A DNA stretch of 64,000 bases from the NCBI GenBank assembly GCA_039024315.1, contig JBCCQN010000001.1, forward strand, positions 1 to 64,000. The letters run 5' to 3'. Shown one piece after another: positions 1 to 9,187 of this stretch (position 1 is its first letter; each line of letters opens with the position of its first letter). Position numbers and translations under genes: made by a program. The DNA is from JBCAWW01 sp039024315 (GTDB lineage: Bacteria; Bacteroidota; Bacteroidia; J057). The notes under the pieces are model-generated. The model did not search any database. It saw only the letters and a list, made by a program, of their open reading frames with translations, and was not told where the DNA came from.

Positions 1-2
1 AA

Positions 3-791
3 GGACCAGCCATGATTGGAATAGCCGAGATCGAACATGCAAGCTTAGTCGAACGCTTGATCTCTCAACCCAACCTCGCTAGTCGCAAATATGCCTATGT
101 ACATGAAGAAAGTCCGGATATGAGAGGGATTGATTGCGCCTTTATTTACGATCCCGAAGTATTTACTTTGGATAGCTATCGCGCGTATGAGATGAGTTTC
201 GATGAAGAGCCAGAATACACCTCCCGTAAGGTGTTGTGGGTGAGTGGTAGCATTAAGCAGCAGCGTGTGCATTTAGTGGTCAACCACTGGCCTTCACGCT
301 ACGGAGGGATGGAAAAAAGTGAGCCTCGCCGCATGACCGTAGCAAATCAGGTACGGAGCATCATTGATAGTGTCCAGGCTGCGGAAACAAACGCCGCCAT
401 CATATTAATGGGGGATTTTAATGACGATCCCTTTAATCGCAGCATTGTAGAAGGTATAAAAGCAGGCAAATCCTGGCCTCTCGAAAATGGGATGGACTTT
501 TTTAATCCAATGTATCCTTTGCACCAAGTAGATAGTTCTGGGACTTTGACGTATCGAGGTAAATGGAATCTTTTTGATCAATTCTTGTTAAGCGATGATT
601 TACTTTTGGGCGAAAACAAGCTACAATATGTGCCAAAATCAGTCGCGATCCACCGACCAGAAATGATGCAGGTTGGAGGGGATGGTCCCGCAAAGGATAT
701 GCCTAGACGAGCCATTTATAGAGGGGAGTTTCAGGACCGTGGTTTCTCCGATCATTTTCCAGTTTATTTGGAATTAAAAGTGGGGAAGTAG
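3..791 (+). CDS. endonuclease/exonuclease/phosphatase family protein (5' partial)
   Basis: This is the C-terminal part of a metal-dependent phosphoesterase of the DNase I-like EEP fold. The reading frame is open to the left edge, with codons for G-P-A before the first ATG at 12, so the true start lies outside the window. Visible family motifs are GIAEIE (metal-binding Glu) at the start, VNHWPSR in the middle, MGDFNDDP (catalytic Asp and Asn) and FSDHFPV near the end (catalytic Asp-His pair). In Bacteroidota, proteins of this type are usually secreted nucleases or phosphatases, but the exact substrate cannot be read from the sequence. The next gene, yaaA, follows on the same strand after 59 bases. 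The family is certain; the substrate is unknown. Confidence 0.9.
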   Translation, partial: GPAMIGIAEIEHASLVERLISQPNLASRKYAYVHEESPDMRGIDCAFIYDPEVFTLDSYRAYEMSFDEEPEYTSRKVLWVSGSIKQQRVHLVVNHWPSRYGGMEKSEPRRMTVANQVRSIIDSVQAAETNAAIILMGDFNDDPFNRSIVEGIKAGKSWPLENGMDFFNPMYPLHQVDSSGTLTYRGKWNLFDQFLLSDDLLLGENKLQYVPKSVAIHRPEMMQVGGDGPAKDMPRRAIYRGEFQDRGFSDHFPVYLELKVGK

Positions 792-850
792 CAATCCAGA
801 AAACAATCCTGATCGTAAATAGGTCTTTATAAGAAATAGTATTTGTTAAT

Positions 851-1618
851 ATGTTATTGATTATTTCGCCAGCAAAAAAGCTGGATCTCAGCGAAGAAAG
901 CCGTTTAACAGAACAATATAGTCTTCCAGCATACTTGGAGGATAGCCTCGAATTGGTCGGGCAGCTCAAGGAAAGAGATGAGGAAAGCATTGGCAAATTG
1001 ATGAATATTAGTCCGCAGCTTTCCAGCCTGAACTACGATCGTTTTCAGGAGTTCCATACTCCATTCAAGCCAGATAATGCTAAACAGGCGCTTTTGACCT
1101 TTAAAGGGGATGTATACCTAAGCTTCGACTTAGAAAAATATGAAGAAGCTGATTTTGACTTTGCCCAGAAGCACCTTCGAATCCTTTCCGGTCTATATGG
1201 TCTCTTAAAACCGCTTGATTTGATTCAGGCCTATCGCCTTGAAATGGGCACAAGACTCAAAAATCAAAGGGGTAAGAACCTTTATGAATTTTGGGGAGAT
1301 ATTATCCACAAAGCGGTACAGGAAGCCATGGATAGCACAGCGGATCAAACCCTCGTTAATTTAGCATCCAACGAATACTTTAAGTCTGTGAAGGCGAAGA
1401 GTCTCAATGGCAAAGTGATTACGCCGCAATTCAAAGATGAGAAAAATGGTACCTTCAAGACCCTCTTTCTATATGCAAAGCAAGCAAGAGGGGCGATGTG
1501 TGATTACGCTATCCGCGAACGCATAACCGATGCCGAAGGCTTGAAAAACTTCACAGGCATGGGCTATCATTATCAAGAAAATCTATCAGACGAAAATACT
1601 TGGGTATTTACCCGCTAG
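851..1618 (+). CDS. yaaA: peroxide stress protein YaaA (UPF0246/DUF328)
   Basis: The 255-residue product has the full length of the YaaA family. It opens with the diagnostic MLLIISPAKKLD and carries LSGLYGLLKPLD and NLASNEYFK, which are conserved family blocks. In Escherichia coli YaaA binds DNA and lowers free intracellular iron during hydrogen peroxide stress; the same cytoplasmic role is inferred here. No other peroxide-response gene is adjacent. A strong hairpin with a T-tract follows the stop codon, so the transcript probably ends here. Confidence 0.95.
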   Translation: MLLIISPAKKLDLSEESRLTEQYSLPAYLEDSLELVGQLKERDEESIGKLMNISPQLSSLNYDRFQEFHTPFKPDNAKQALLTFKGDVYLSFDLEKYEEADFDFAQKHLRILSGLYGLLKPLDLIQAYRLEMGTRLKNQRGKNLYEFWGDIIHKAVQEAMDSTADQTLVNLASNEYFKSVKAKSLNGKVITPQFKDEKNGTFKTLFLYAKQARGAMCDYAIRERITDAEGLKNFTGMGYHYQENLSDENTWVFTR

Positions 1619-1650
1619 GATTTAGTTACCACGTTTACCTGAATTCAGGG

Positions 1651-1690
1651 AAGGGATTGTAGTTTGAAGGCTACAATCCCTTTTTGTTTT
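1651..1690 (+). terminator. rho-independent terminator after yaaA
   Basis: A 12-bp stem (1651-1662 with 1671-1682, AAGGGATTGTAG against its complement) encloses an 8-nt loop and is followed by a T-rich run at 1681-1690. It lies 32 bases past the yaaA stop codon. Confidence 0.85.
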
Positions 1691-1815
1691 TGCCTCAAGA
1701 AGGACGATATCTCCCTGTTTTCAGGTATCAAAAGGATCCAATTGGTCAAAAGCACGTATTTACTTTCCATATAAAATATCCCTGATAAATCCGCAATAGG
1801 GTCTGACCTTTGGAC

Positions 1816-3369
1816 ATGAAGCTGTTGTACCGGATACCGTTATTGTTGCCTTTCGGAGCTTTTGCTACCGGCATATTGTTGAAGTCGATATGGATTGGAG
1901 GGGATGCTGGAGCGCTAGTGATGGTAGGGCTAATGGTGGCGGGCTGGTGGATAGTAATGCTACGTATGCGAGGGGTTTTTCGGCGCTCCATCATGCCTTG
2001 GGGATTACTCGGCCTGAGTATGTTTTGCTTTGGATATTTGTGGCTAGAGCCAGTTGGTTTAAGTCAAGCTGACTTAGTCGTAATTCCGGAGGATAGTCCC
2101 ATTGAGCTTGCAGGAGTGTTGGAGAAACCCCTCAAATTTTCACCAAAGGGCAGAACTGGCTTGCTATTGACTTACAGCAGAAGGACTGAAGATGATGCTT
2201 GGCGTCTGGAGCAGAGAAGGATGAAATTTTTTGTGAAGGACACCAGCACTTCCTTTGAAGTGGGAGATACGGTCTTTTTGAAGGGTAGGGTGAAGCCAAT
2301 TGAGACTAAGTCGGCTTCTTATCAGGCGTATTTAGACAAACAGGGGCTGGAGTATATGCTCTTTGCTTGGGAGTTTTATCGTGGCAATACGGGAAAAAGT
2401 TGGCGTCTTCACCTATTGCGGATGCAGAAAAAGCTGAGCAGACATTGGGATGAGTTTTGTGAGGATAAGACTGCTGCTAGTCTGGCTAAAGCTATGTTCT
2501 TAGGTTACAAGCAAGATATTAAGCAAGAAACAAAAGAGCGTTTTGCTACAGCGGGCTTTAGTCATTTACTGGCAATATCGGGCCTACATGTGGGGATTTT
2601 GTTTGTGTTATTGAGTAGCCTTACCAGAGCTTTTCGAGGTACTTTTTGGGGACGAATGGCCAGTACCTTCTTTTTAATTGGCGCCCTAGTTCTGTTTAGT
2701 CTTTTGACGGGAGCGAGTGCTTCTGTTATTCGAGCTTCCAATATGCTTGGCGTATATCTACTGGTTCGTTTGGTGCATCAGCGGATTCATCCCTTAAACG
2801 TATTGGCATTATGTGGTTTATTGCAATTGATATGGGCTCCAGAGGACCTTTTGACTGTAGGTTTTCAGCTTTCCTATCTAGCGGTGGGAATGCTTCTGGT
2901 GGTCTTACCGATATATGCAAAATGGGTAAAAACCCCTTGGCCTTGGCTTAATCGAATTTATGAATTAATAGGGGTGAATATATTGGCCACTGCAGCCACG
3001 GCACCATTGGTTTGGTACTATTTTGGAAGCTTCCCAACCTATTTTTTGCCTGCTAATCTGATCGTTGCTCCCTTGTTATTCTTACTGGTATTTTCAGGCT
3101 TTCTAGCCGTGATTCTTAGTATTGTCTATCTTCCATTGGCAGTTTATCCGGCTTGGCTAAGTGAAAAGGGGCTGCAAGTCTTAGACTTTGTTGCCTTAAA
3201 AACAACGGATCTACCCTATGCAAAACTGGAAGCATTTCAAGCTCAGGAAGTTGGGTGGGGAATCTTAATACTTCAATTATTGATCTGCTTAATTTTCATC
3301 ACTTTGCCTAAGATTGTCAGTTTTGTGAAAAGGGAATTTTCGGAAAAGTGGCAAAAAAGCGTAGTTTGA
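1816..3369 (+). CDS. ComEC/Rec2-type competence membrane protein, without a metallo-beta-lactamase domain
   Basis: This is a polytopic inner-membrane protein of the ComEC/Rec2 family, whose members conduct single-stranded DNA into the cytoplasm during transformation. The N-terminus (about residues 1-190) has two or three membrane helices and a DUF4131-like soluble domain. The core Competence domain carries the hallmark SHLLAISGLHVGILF segment and further helices. The product is about 517 residues. It stops without the C-terminal beta-lactamase-fold domain of the long Bacillus-type proteins, which is common in Bacteroidota. ATG at 1816 is preferred over an in-frame TTG at 1810. A small membrane-protein gene begins 18 bases downstream. 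No other competence gene is visible. Confidence 0.88.
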   Translation: MKLLYRIPLLLPFGAFATGILLKSIWIGGDAGALVMVGLMVAGWWIVMLRMRGVFRRSIMPWGLLGLSMFCFGYLWLEPVGLSQADLVVIPEDSPIELAGVLEKPLKFSPKGRTGLLLTYSRRTEDDAWRLEQRRMKFFVKDTSTSFEVGDTVFLKGRVKPIETKSASYQAYLDKQGLEYMLFAWEFYRGNTGKSWRLHLLRMQKKLSRHWDEFCEDKTAASLAKAMFLGYKQDIKQETKERFATAGFSHLLAISGLHVGILFVLLSSLTRAFRGTFWGRMASTFFLIGALVLFSLLTGASASVIRASNMLGVYLLVRLVHQRIHPLNVLALCGLLQLIWAPEDLLTVGFQLSYLAVGMLLVVLPIYAKWVKTPWPWLNRIYELIGVNILATAATAPLVWYYFGSFPTYFLPANLIVAPLLFLLVFSGFLAVILSIVYLPLAVYPAWLSEKGLQVLDFVALKTTDLPYAKLEAFQAQEVGWGILILQLLICLIFITLPKIVSFVKREFSEKWQKSVV

Positions 3370-3387
3370 ATTCAGATTGAAAATGGA

Positions 3388-3711
3388 ATGTCAGACGAAC
3401 TTCGGATAAGCGTTATCTTATTGTTGATGTTGATTGCAGGTGGCTTGTTAGTCCTGCTTTTTCTAAAAAGCAGACAAAAGGGTGAGCAGGCGAGCCAATT
3501 TCCTTGGCGGGCTTTGATGGGATGGTGTTTTATTTGGGTCTTGGAAAGATTAATTGTTGAGACCTTTAGCCTCGGTAGCTTTCGTTGGGTTTTACCCCTC
3601 ACTGCAATTCTGCTGAGTTTCACTTGGTATTTTTACGTTTTCTATAAGTTGTCTCAGTTAAAGGATAACAGTGGATTGGACGAAAAAATAGATCAATTGG
3701 GCAATAGCTAA
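3388..3711 (+). CDS. small three-helix membrane protein, unknown function
   Basis: The product is 107 residues and is not recognised as any named family. It has three hydrophobic segments, at about residues 6-27, 42-60 and 68-86, separated by short charged loops, with a polar tail. It starts 18 bases after the comEC-like gene and is probably co-transcribed with it. It converges on the TolC gene, with only 30 bases between the two stop codons. Compact length and a clean start make it likely real, but the function is unknown. Confidence 0.6.
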   Translation: MSDELRISVILLLMLIAGGLLVLLFLKSRQKGEQASQFPWRALMGWCFIWVLERLIVETFSLGSFRWVLPLTAILLSFTWYFYVFYKLSQLKDNSGLDEKIDQLGNS

Positions 3712-3741
3712 TAGACTAATAGTATTCTGCCCCTATTCGAT

Positions 3742-5211
3742 CTACTCCTTGGGTATGATAGCCTGCAAGGGTCGGTCTTCGATAAAATCATACAAAGTGG
3801 TAGCTCTAAGCCTTGCTAAGGCAAGGTAGTAAGCTCTTAAATTCGCCACATTAGTTTGCTGTGCAGCGTCCTTCTCCGCTTGGGCGATGAACAGACTTTG
3901 AATATCAACCTTACCAATGAGATAGCGATTTTTGGTAATCTCGTATCGTTTTTGAGCCACCGTATCAGAACGGGCTGAAATTTCTAATTGTCGGTATAAC
4001 TGACGGAGACCTAGTACTTGATAATAAACATCATCTTTAAACTCTTGGGTGCTTTGATTGGCTGCTAATTCTGTGCTTTGCATAGCCGCTAGGGCAGCAT
4101 CTACTTCTGCCTTTGTTTGGCCCCATTGGATAATGGGTATTTGCACCCCAAGGCTGACCGATTGCTGACTAACAGGAGACTTATAAGACTCAGAAAAGGT
4201 AGCGGCCGTCTGGTTAAGACCAAAAGAAGCATTAAGATTAGCGGAGAAACGACCGTTAAGCTTTGCTCTTTGGAGGTTTCTTCTTGCTGAAAACTTCTGT
4301 AGTTCCAATTGTTGGACTAGGGGAGAATGCGCTAGCGCTCGTTCTAGTGCATATTCTGGGGAAACAGAGACTTGGGGAAGGGCAGGAGGCAAAAATACTT
4401 CTAGCTCTTCCTCTCGAGCTATGCCAAGGGCAGTCTTTAGGTTTTGGATGGCTTGATCATAGCTTATTTTTGCCTGCTCAAAGGAGGCTTGGGCATTCAT
4501 ATAGGAGAGCTCACTTTGGAGTAATTCATTTTCGGCTATTTTACCTACACTAAATCTTCCCTTAGATATGGTGTAGATCGTGTCATTGTTGGCAAGGTTG
4601 AACTCAGCTCTTTCCATATTGAGCTTAGCAATCAAGGCTTCAAAATAAAAGGAGGTAATCTCTACTGCGATAAACTCCATGTCTTGGACAAAATCCACTC
4701 CTGCAAGCTCAAACCTCATGGATTGTTGCCTTTGGTTCCACCGAAATTCATTGGGCTGTAAGATTGGTTGCGTATAACGGATAGATATAGGGGTGCTTTG
4801 CCAGAATACTTCTCTCGAATCACGCAGATTGGTAAAATTGGATAGATAGGAACCCAAACTAATCCTACCACCGGTTTGAGGTATCACTTGCGAAACACTC
4901 AGGCCAACGCTTGAAAAAGTTTGTTGCTGAGCCCGGAAAGCAATGCTGCCATCAGGTTGCAATACATCAACGATTGTGCGGCTAAAGCCAGGGGCATCAG
5001 CATTGAAGATTAGCTGGGGTTTCAAACTAGCACGAAAGGCGTCGTAGGTCCGCTCAGTAACTCTAAAGTCCAAACCCGCTATGCGAGCGGCGGGACTATT
5101 GGTTTGGGCTAGTTCGATGCATGCATCTAGACTTAACTGACCACTCAAGGTCTGGGCTTGGAGTTGCGCGAAGAGCAAGCCAAGGCAAAAAAGGAAATAC
5201 GAAGGTTTCAT
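3742..5211 (-). CDS. TolC-family outer-membrane efflux protein
   Basis: The 489-residue product is an outer-membrane channel of the TolC superfamily and the exit duct of a tripartite efflux system. The start was placed at the ATG at 5211, which gives a clear signal peptide (MKPSYFLFCLGLLFAQLQA). LSLDACIELAQTNSPAARIA is the typical first-repeat opening, and the second OEP repeat begins near ERALAHSPLVQQLE. Long alpha-helical, Gln/Ala-rich segments match the coiled-coil barrel. The stop codon of the permease gene lies 7 bases upstream, so the three genes adaptor, permease and TolC form one operon. Confidence 0.93.
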   Translation of the reverse strand: MKPSYFLFCLGLLFAQLQAQTLSGQLSLDACIELAQTNSPAARIAGLDFRVTERTYDAFRASLKPQLIFNADAPGFSRTIVDVLQPDGSIAFRAQQQTFSSVGLSVSQVIPQTGGRISLGSYLSNFTNLRDSREVFWQSTPISIRYTQPILQPNEFRWNQRQQSMRFELAGVDFVQDMEFIAVEITSFYFEALIAKLNMERAEFNLANNDTIYTISKGRFSVGKIAENELLQSELSYMNAQASFEQAKISYDQAIQNLKTALGIAREEELEVFLPPALPQVSVSPEYALERALAHSPLVQQLELQKFSARRNLQRAKLNGRFSANLNASFGLNQTAATFSESYKSPVSQQSVSLGVQIPIIQWGQTKAEVDAALAAMQSTELAANQSTQEFKDDVYYQVLGLRQLYRQLEISARSDTVAQKRYEITKNRYLIGKVDIQSLFIAQAEKDAAQQTNVANLRAYYLALARLRATTLYDFIEDRPLQAIIPKE

Positions 5212-5218
5212 GAAAATG

Positions 5219-6553
5219 CTAGTTTGAACGTAGGGAAATAACCGGATCTTGCTTGGCAGCTTTTTGGGCAGGATAAATACCAAAGATGAGCCCTACGCTG
5301 ACCGCAACGAAAAATGATAAGATGATAGATTGGATGGAAACGATGGTTTCAATCCCCGTAAATTGACCGATAATAGCACTCAAGCTGATTCCTAGTACTA
5401 TACCCAGAATCCCACCAGAGATGCTAATTGCGACCGCTTCGCTCATAAACTGTAAGATGATATCACGTTGGGTCGCTCCAAGAGAGAGGCGTAGACCAAT
5501 TTCTTTTATCCGCTCCAAAACAGAAGCCAACATGATATTCATTATCCCGATACCCCCTACGATCAAGGCGATAGAAGCGATGGCGAAAAGAACAAAATTG
5601 AACATGTCGGTCGTCTCTTGCTTTTGTTTTAGCAAGAGCTCTGGAACGATGATTTCAAAGTCTACGACTTGATTGTGTCTTCTGCTCAGCATACGGTTGC
5701 TGATTTCCGCTAGGCTGTACATATATCGACTATCCTCTACCTGCAAGACCATGCGATCAAGTTGATGATAATTAGGTTTTGGCTTTTCGGGGTCGTCATC
5801 ATCATCTTCCATATTTGCCTGTTGGATCAGGCTTTGGGTCACCAAGGCTCTGTTTTTGAACCTTAATAGCATCGTCTCGATCGGGATGTAGATATCGAGG
5901 TCATAGTTACGGATACCCAGCTCGTCCCGAATGTCTCTGCTGATATTCCGGGCTTGCATCACCCCGATGACCGTGAGCCAAAGCTTACCGCATTTGATCT
6001 GCTTGCCGATGGGTTCTTCGGTGGGGAAAAAGCGGGATCTTACTGAGCTACCGATAATGCAAACTGGGCGGGCAAACTCTTGATGTTCTTCGGAAAAGGT
6101 GGCTCCTTGAGCGAGTTGAAAGGTGCCATTGGAAAAATAGGTATTGTTTATACCCACTAGCTTGACACTTCGCTTCCTGCCAGCTCGTATTGCGATAGAT
6201 TCTACTTCGATTTCAGGGCTGATGGCCTTGATGTAGGGTAGCCTTCCGAGGCTGTAAGCATCCTGTAAGGTTAAGCCAGGAGTAAAGCGCTCGGCTTTCT
6301 CTTTGCCAGCATCATCTTCCTCTTCTGTGTCGCCTTCTTCTTGCTCTACGATAGGTTGAATAATCAAATTATTCGCACCCAAAGTTTCCATCTTAGTTAA
6401 GATCTCTTGTTCCGCACCGCGACCAATGGCTAACATCGCAATCACCGAGGCCACCCCAAAAATGATCCCTAGGGAGGTCAGGAAGGCACGGAGACGGTTT
6501 TGGATGAGGGCTTCTAAGCCGATGCTAAAATTATAGCTGAGCTTGCGGAGCAT
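5219..6553 (-). CDS. MacB-type ABC transporter permease (FtsX family)
   Basis: This 444-residue inner-membrane subunit has the MacB/FtsX layout. There is one N-terminal helix (LTSLGIIFGVASVIAMLAIG), a large periplasmic core domain (MacB_PCD), and three C-terminal helices around ASVLERIKEIGLRLSLGAT, the coupling-helix signature. No nucleotide-binding domain is fused, so an ATPase must come from elsewhere. Two strongly acidic stretches interrupt the periplasmic domain, one near residues 70-85 (EQEEGDTEEEDDAGKEKAE) and one near 248 (MEDDDDDPEKPKP). Its start overlaps the end of the adaptor gene by 23 bases, which suggests translational coupling. The substrate cannot be predicted; lipoproteins, peptides and macrolides are all known for the family. 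Confidence 0.92.
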   Translation of the reverse strand: MLRKLSYNFSIGLEALIQNRLRAFLTSLGIIFGVASVIAMLAIGRGAEQEILTKMETLGANNLIIQPIVEQEEGDTEEEDDAGKEKAERFTPGLTLQDAYSLGRLPYIKAISPEIEVESIAIRAGRKRSVKLVGINNTYFSNGTFQLAQGATFSEEHQEFARPVCIIGSSVRSRFFPTEEPIGKQIKCGKLWLTVIGVMQARNISRDIRDELGIRNYDLDIYIPIETMLLRFKNRALVTQSLIQQANMEDDDDDPEKPKPNYHQLDRMVLQVEDSRYMYSLAEISNRMLSRRHNQVVDFEIIVPELLLKQKQETTDMFNFVLFAIASIALIVGGIGIMNIMLASVLERIKEIGLRLSLGATQRDIILQFMSEAVAISISGGILGIVLGISLSAIIGQFTGIETIVSIQSIILSFFVAVSVGLIFGIYPAQKAAKQDPVISLRSN

Positions 6554-7811
6554 GGGTATCTGATTGGCCGAGTGAAATGAAAGGAATCCCGCTTGTGTCA
6601 GCAGGCAGAGAAAGATAAACTTGATCCTCCATTTTGAGGCCGGCTAGTATTTCCGCATCGTTTTCATTGAGTAGTCCTACCGAAACTTCCCTTTTTTGTA
6701 AGCCAGAGTTATCCTTGGCATAAACAAAACTGATAGAATCTTGGGCAAATAAACACTCTAAAGGAATGTACATGGCCTCGTTGCGGTCAGCGACCAAAAT
6801 CTCATTACTGGTGGTCATAGAAGGTCTAAGGGTAGTATCTGACTGCAATACTTCGATAGAAACTTCAAATACCTTAGAATCTGTACCCGGCCGTTGTTCG
6901 CCAATATTGGCTACACTCGTTACCGTACCTTTGAGTTGCTTATCTGCCATTGCATCGAGGCCGATTTCCACTTCCATACCCTCTTGAATCTTCTGAATAT
7001 CAATTTCATTGACGAAGGTGACAGAAATCATTTCGGACAAATCTGGCAGCGTAGCCACGACAGGATTCCAAGAGGAGATGGTCGAACCTGCTTTGCGTTT
7101 ACCGCGCCATTCCCGATAGTAAGTTAACATCCCATCCTCAGGAGCGAGGATAGTAAATTCCTGCATTAACTCCTGCAGTTCACGGTATCGCTGTTTGGTC
7201 TGGTTGAGATCTGCTTCGACTTCTTTGACTTTGGCTACGGATTGCGCGATGCGTTTTTGATAATTTGACAAGGCCTGGTCCAGCGCCCTTTTAGCTTGAT
7301 CATACTGCAATTGTACCTGTCTTTGGATGGAGGGAGCTTCGTAGATCGATTGCTCTTTTTCGGTGAGCTTTTGCTCCATTTCAAAGCGGAGATTAGCAAT
7401 CTTGTCCCGATTGTCGGAAAGATCAAGTGCCGTATCAAGAACCACCTGTGTATATTGAGATTGGGCTTTTTGTAGCGCATTTTCCTGCTCGGAGATTTTA
7501 CCCATCAATTCACTCCGATCAAGTTCTGCTACTTTATCTCCTTTGCTAAGGCGAGTGCCTTCAGGCTCCATACTATTGATCTTGATTTGATAGATATTAA
7601 ATCTACCAGCGCTTCGAGGACCATAAATCCTAACTGATTTTTTTGCTTGGAGCTCTCCGGTAGTCGTTACTACAACAGAAAATGGCCCTTTTTGGGGGGA
7701 AACGAGAATTTGTGCGTCTTCATCGCTGTCTGACTGGCAGGCTAGTATGAGACTAGAAATAACCAACAAGCCCAATAAAAGCGGCCTGCTAGTCCGAATG
7801 GCTAGGTTCAT
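6531..7811 (-). CDS. periplasmic adaptor (membrane-fusion) lipoprotein of the efflux system
   Basis: The 426-residue product is an HlyD/MacA-like adaptor that links the permease to TolC. The ATG at 7811 is preferred over a longer frame because it creates a lipoprotein signal with a lipobox LILACQ (acylated Cys25). The lipoyl-like half-motif, a long coiled coil (about residues 120-225) and a beta-barrel region with LPDLSEMISVTFVNEIDIQKI follow in the usual order. It is the first gene of the adaptor-permease-TolC operon. Adaptors of MacA type normally act with an ABC permease, in agreement with the neighbour. Confidence 0.9.
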   Translation of the reverse strand: MNLAIRTSRPLLLGLLVISSLILACQSDSDEDAQILVSPQKGPFSVVVTTTGELQAKKSVRIYGPRSAGRFNIYQIKINSMEPEGTRLSKGDKVAELDRSELMGKISEQENALQKAQSQYTQVVLDTALDLSDNRDKIANLRFEMEQKLTEKEQSIYEAPSIQRQVQLQYDQAKRALDQALSNYQKRIAQSVAKVKEVEADLNQTKQRYRELQELMQEFTILAPEDGMLTYYREWRGKRKAGSTISSWNPVVATLPDLSEMISVTFVNEIDIQKIQEGMEVEIGLDAMADKQLKGTVTSVANIGEQRPGTDSKVFEVSIEVLQSDTTLRPSMTTSNEILVADRNEAMYIPLECLFAQDSISFVYAKDNSGLQKREVSVGLLNENDAEILAGLKMEDQVYLSLPADTSGIPFISLGQSDTHAPQAQL

Positions 7812-7888
7812 GAGATTGTGTTTATCAGTTCCTATGTACGTGGCTGTGTGTACTTCAAAATAACGCACTTTCCTTGTTAGGATACAAA

Positions 7889-7917
7889 CCAAAAAAGGAA
7901 TCCCTACTGGGATTCCT
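7889..7917 (-). terminator. rho-independent terminator of the lipoprotein gene
   Basis: A perfect 9-bp stem (AGGAATCCC at 7896-7904 with 7909-7917) surrounds the loop TACT. On the minus strand it is followed by a T-run (complement of the A-run at 7889-7896). It also has T residues on the other side, so it may work in both directions. Confidence 0.8.
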
Positions 7918-7941
7918 CTTTTTTATGCAAAATGGCTGTCT

Positions 7942-9057
7942 TTAGTTTTCTATGATTTCGATGCGGACTTTGTTAAACCAAACCGAGAGGTAGGAGTCGT
8001 CGCTGCTACAATTGCCAACATCATCCCCGCCCGTGTCGCCTTTGGCTCTGAACTCTCGTACCAAGTGAGCGGAAGAATAGCTTTTTGTGTCTAGGTTGTG
8101 ATCATTATCTGTATAAGTCCATGTGGTTTGTTGGTCGGAAAGGAAGCGTTTAAACTTGAACCCGGCTGGAATCGTCTTCAGCAGGTGAGATTCACGGTAG
8201 CGAGCCTCAGTCCAATTTGATTTGGTCTCTTTTACGTGGAAGTAAATCTCTACCCAGACTTCACGTTGGTTGACGATACTCAGGCTCGCTTCTGCCGTTA
8301 CATTTGGACCGTTACCCCCAAACTCACGATCACCACCGATATGAGAAGGACAAAGACGCTCAAAGCTTGATGGTTGAAACTCAAAGTTTTGGATGACTGG
8401 TAAATCCAGTGGGATGATGGCAAATTCTGATAGGATCTCCCCGTCAAATTCAAAAACTAGGGCTGAATACTGCTGCAGGGCATCATCCCAATTGGCGATA
8501 TTGATGCTGTATTGATAATCAGATTGCTTGAACAAGCGATTATTAGAAACGAAAGCCTTTTGGCCATTAGCTTTCCGTAGGAATAACTTCAATTTACTGG
8601 CGTTGATAAAATCATAACCATTTACAATGATTTCTTTGCGTATGTGAGTGGGAGCATTGAGATCGATAGAGGAAAGCGAAACTTGACAAACTGTAGGGGC
8701 AATTCCCGGTAGCTCTTGCTCTAGTATTTTTGCCTTTAGGGTTTGCAAACCACGGATCATGCGGTTGGGGATGGCGTCAATCACACAAAGGACATTAGAA
8801 GTGGTGGCACCGATCCCCTCATTGATCAGTTGAGAAACATCTTCCTTGACCCAGTGAAGATCTTCCGGCATTTGCTCATACATATTCTCGAGGGTGCCGC
8901 GCCATTGATCGGATTGATTATTGATGGAAGCGATCCCTTCGTCAACCAAATCGAGGGCTCTATCGATTTGATTATCAACTTTTTCAGGTACTTTGCAACT
9001 TTGCTGAAATAGGGCAAAAATACTTATCGTCAGGAAAAGGCAAATGGACTTACGCAT
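7942..9057 (-). CDS. lipoprotein of unknown function
   Basis: The product is 371 residues. A signal sequence ends in a lipobox FQQSC, so Cys21 is the likely acylation site. No family is recognised. The first 120 residues look alpha-helical (VDNQIDRALDLVDEGIASI and neighbours), and the rest is rich in beta-strand patterns, including a segment HIRKEIIVNGYDF that resembles an Ig or IPT-like strand. The C-terminal half holds aromatic-rich strands and ends in VRIEIIEN. It stands alone between the enolase and efflux operons with its own terminator. It is probably an exported, membrane-anchored protein; no function is proposed. Confidence 0.75.
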   Translation of the reverse strand: MRKSICLFLTISIFALFQQSCKVPEKVDNQIDRALDLVDEGIASINNQSDQWRGTLENMYEQMPEDLHWVKEDVSQLINEGIGATTSNVLCVIDAIPNRMIRGLQTLKAKILEQELPGIAPTVCQVSLSSIDLNAPTHIRKEIIVNGYDFINASKLKLFLRKANGQKAFVSNNRLFKQSDYQYSINIANWDDALQQYSALVFEFDGEILSEFAIIPLDLPVIQNFEFQPSSFERLCPSHIGGDREFGGNGPNVTAEASLSIVNQREVWVEIYFHVKETKSNWTEARYRESHLLKTIPAGFKFKRFLSDQQTTWTYTDNDHNLDTKSYSSAHLVREFRAKGDTGGDDVGNCSSDDSYLSVWFNKVRIEIIEN

Positions 9058-9135
9058 GGTTTTCAGTTATTTGATTTAGCTTATTTGTGATTCCATTTAT
9101 TTGACGCCTCTCCATGGAGATTTACATTTTTGGCA

Positions 9136-9166
9136 CAAAAAAAGGGAAGCCATTCGGGCTTCCCTT
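9136..9166 (-). terminator. rho-independent terminator of eno
   Basis: A 10-bp perfect stem (AAGGGAAGCC at 9142-9151 with 9157-9166) has the loop ATTCG. On the minus strand it is followed by seven or eight T residues. It lies just past the eno stop codon. Confidence 0.85.
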
Positions 9167-9187
9167 AAGCATAATTGCGTTGTATTT

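Noticed and set aside
51..58. Copies of GAACGCTT with no hairpin (51, 13158, 18202, 29141, 47874)
   Set aside because: These have the tail but no self-complementary stem, so I did not count them as full elements. They may be decayed copies or chance.
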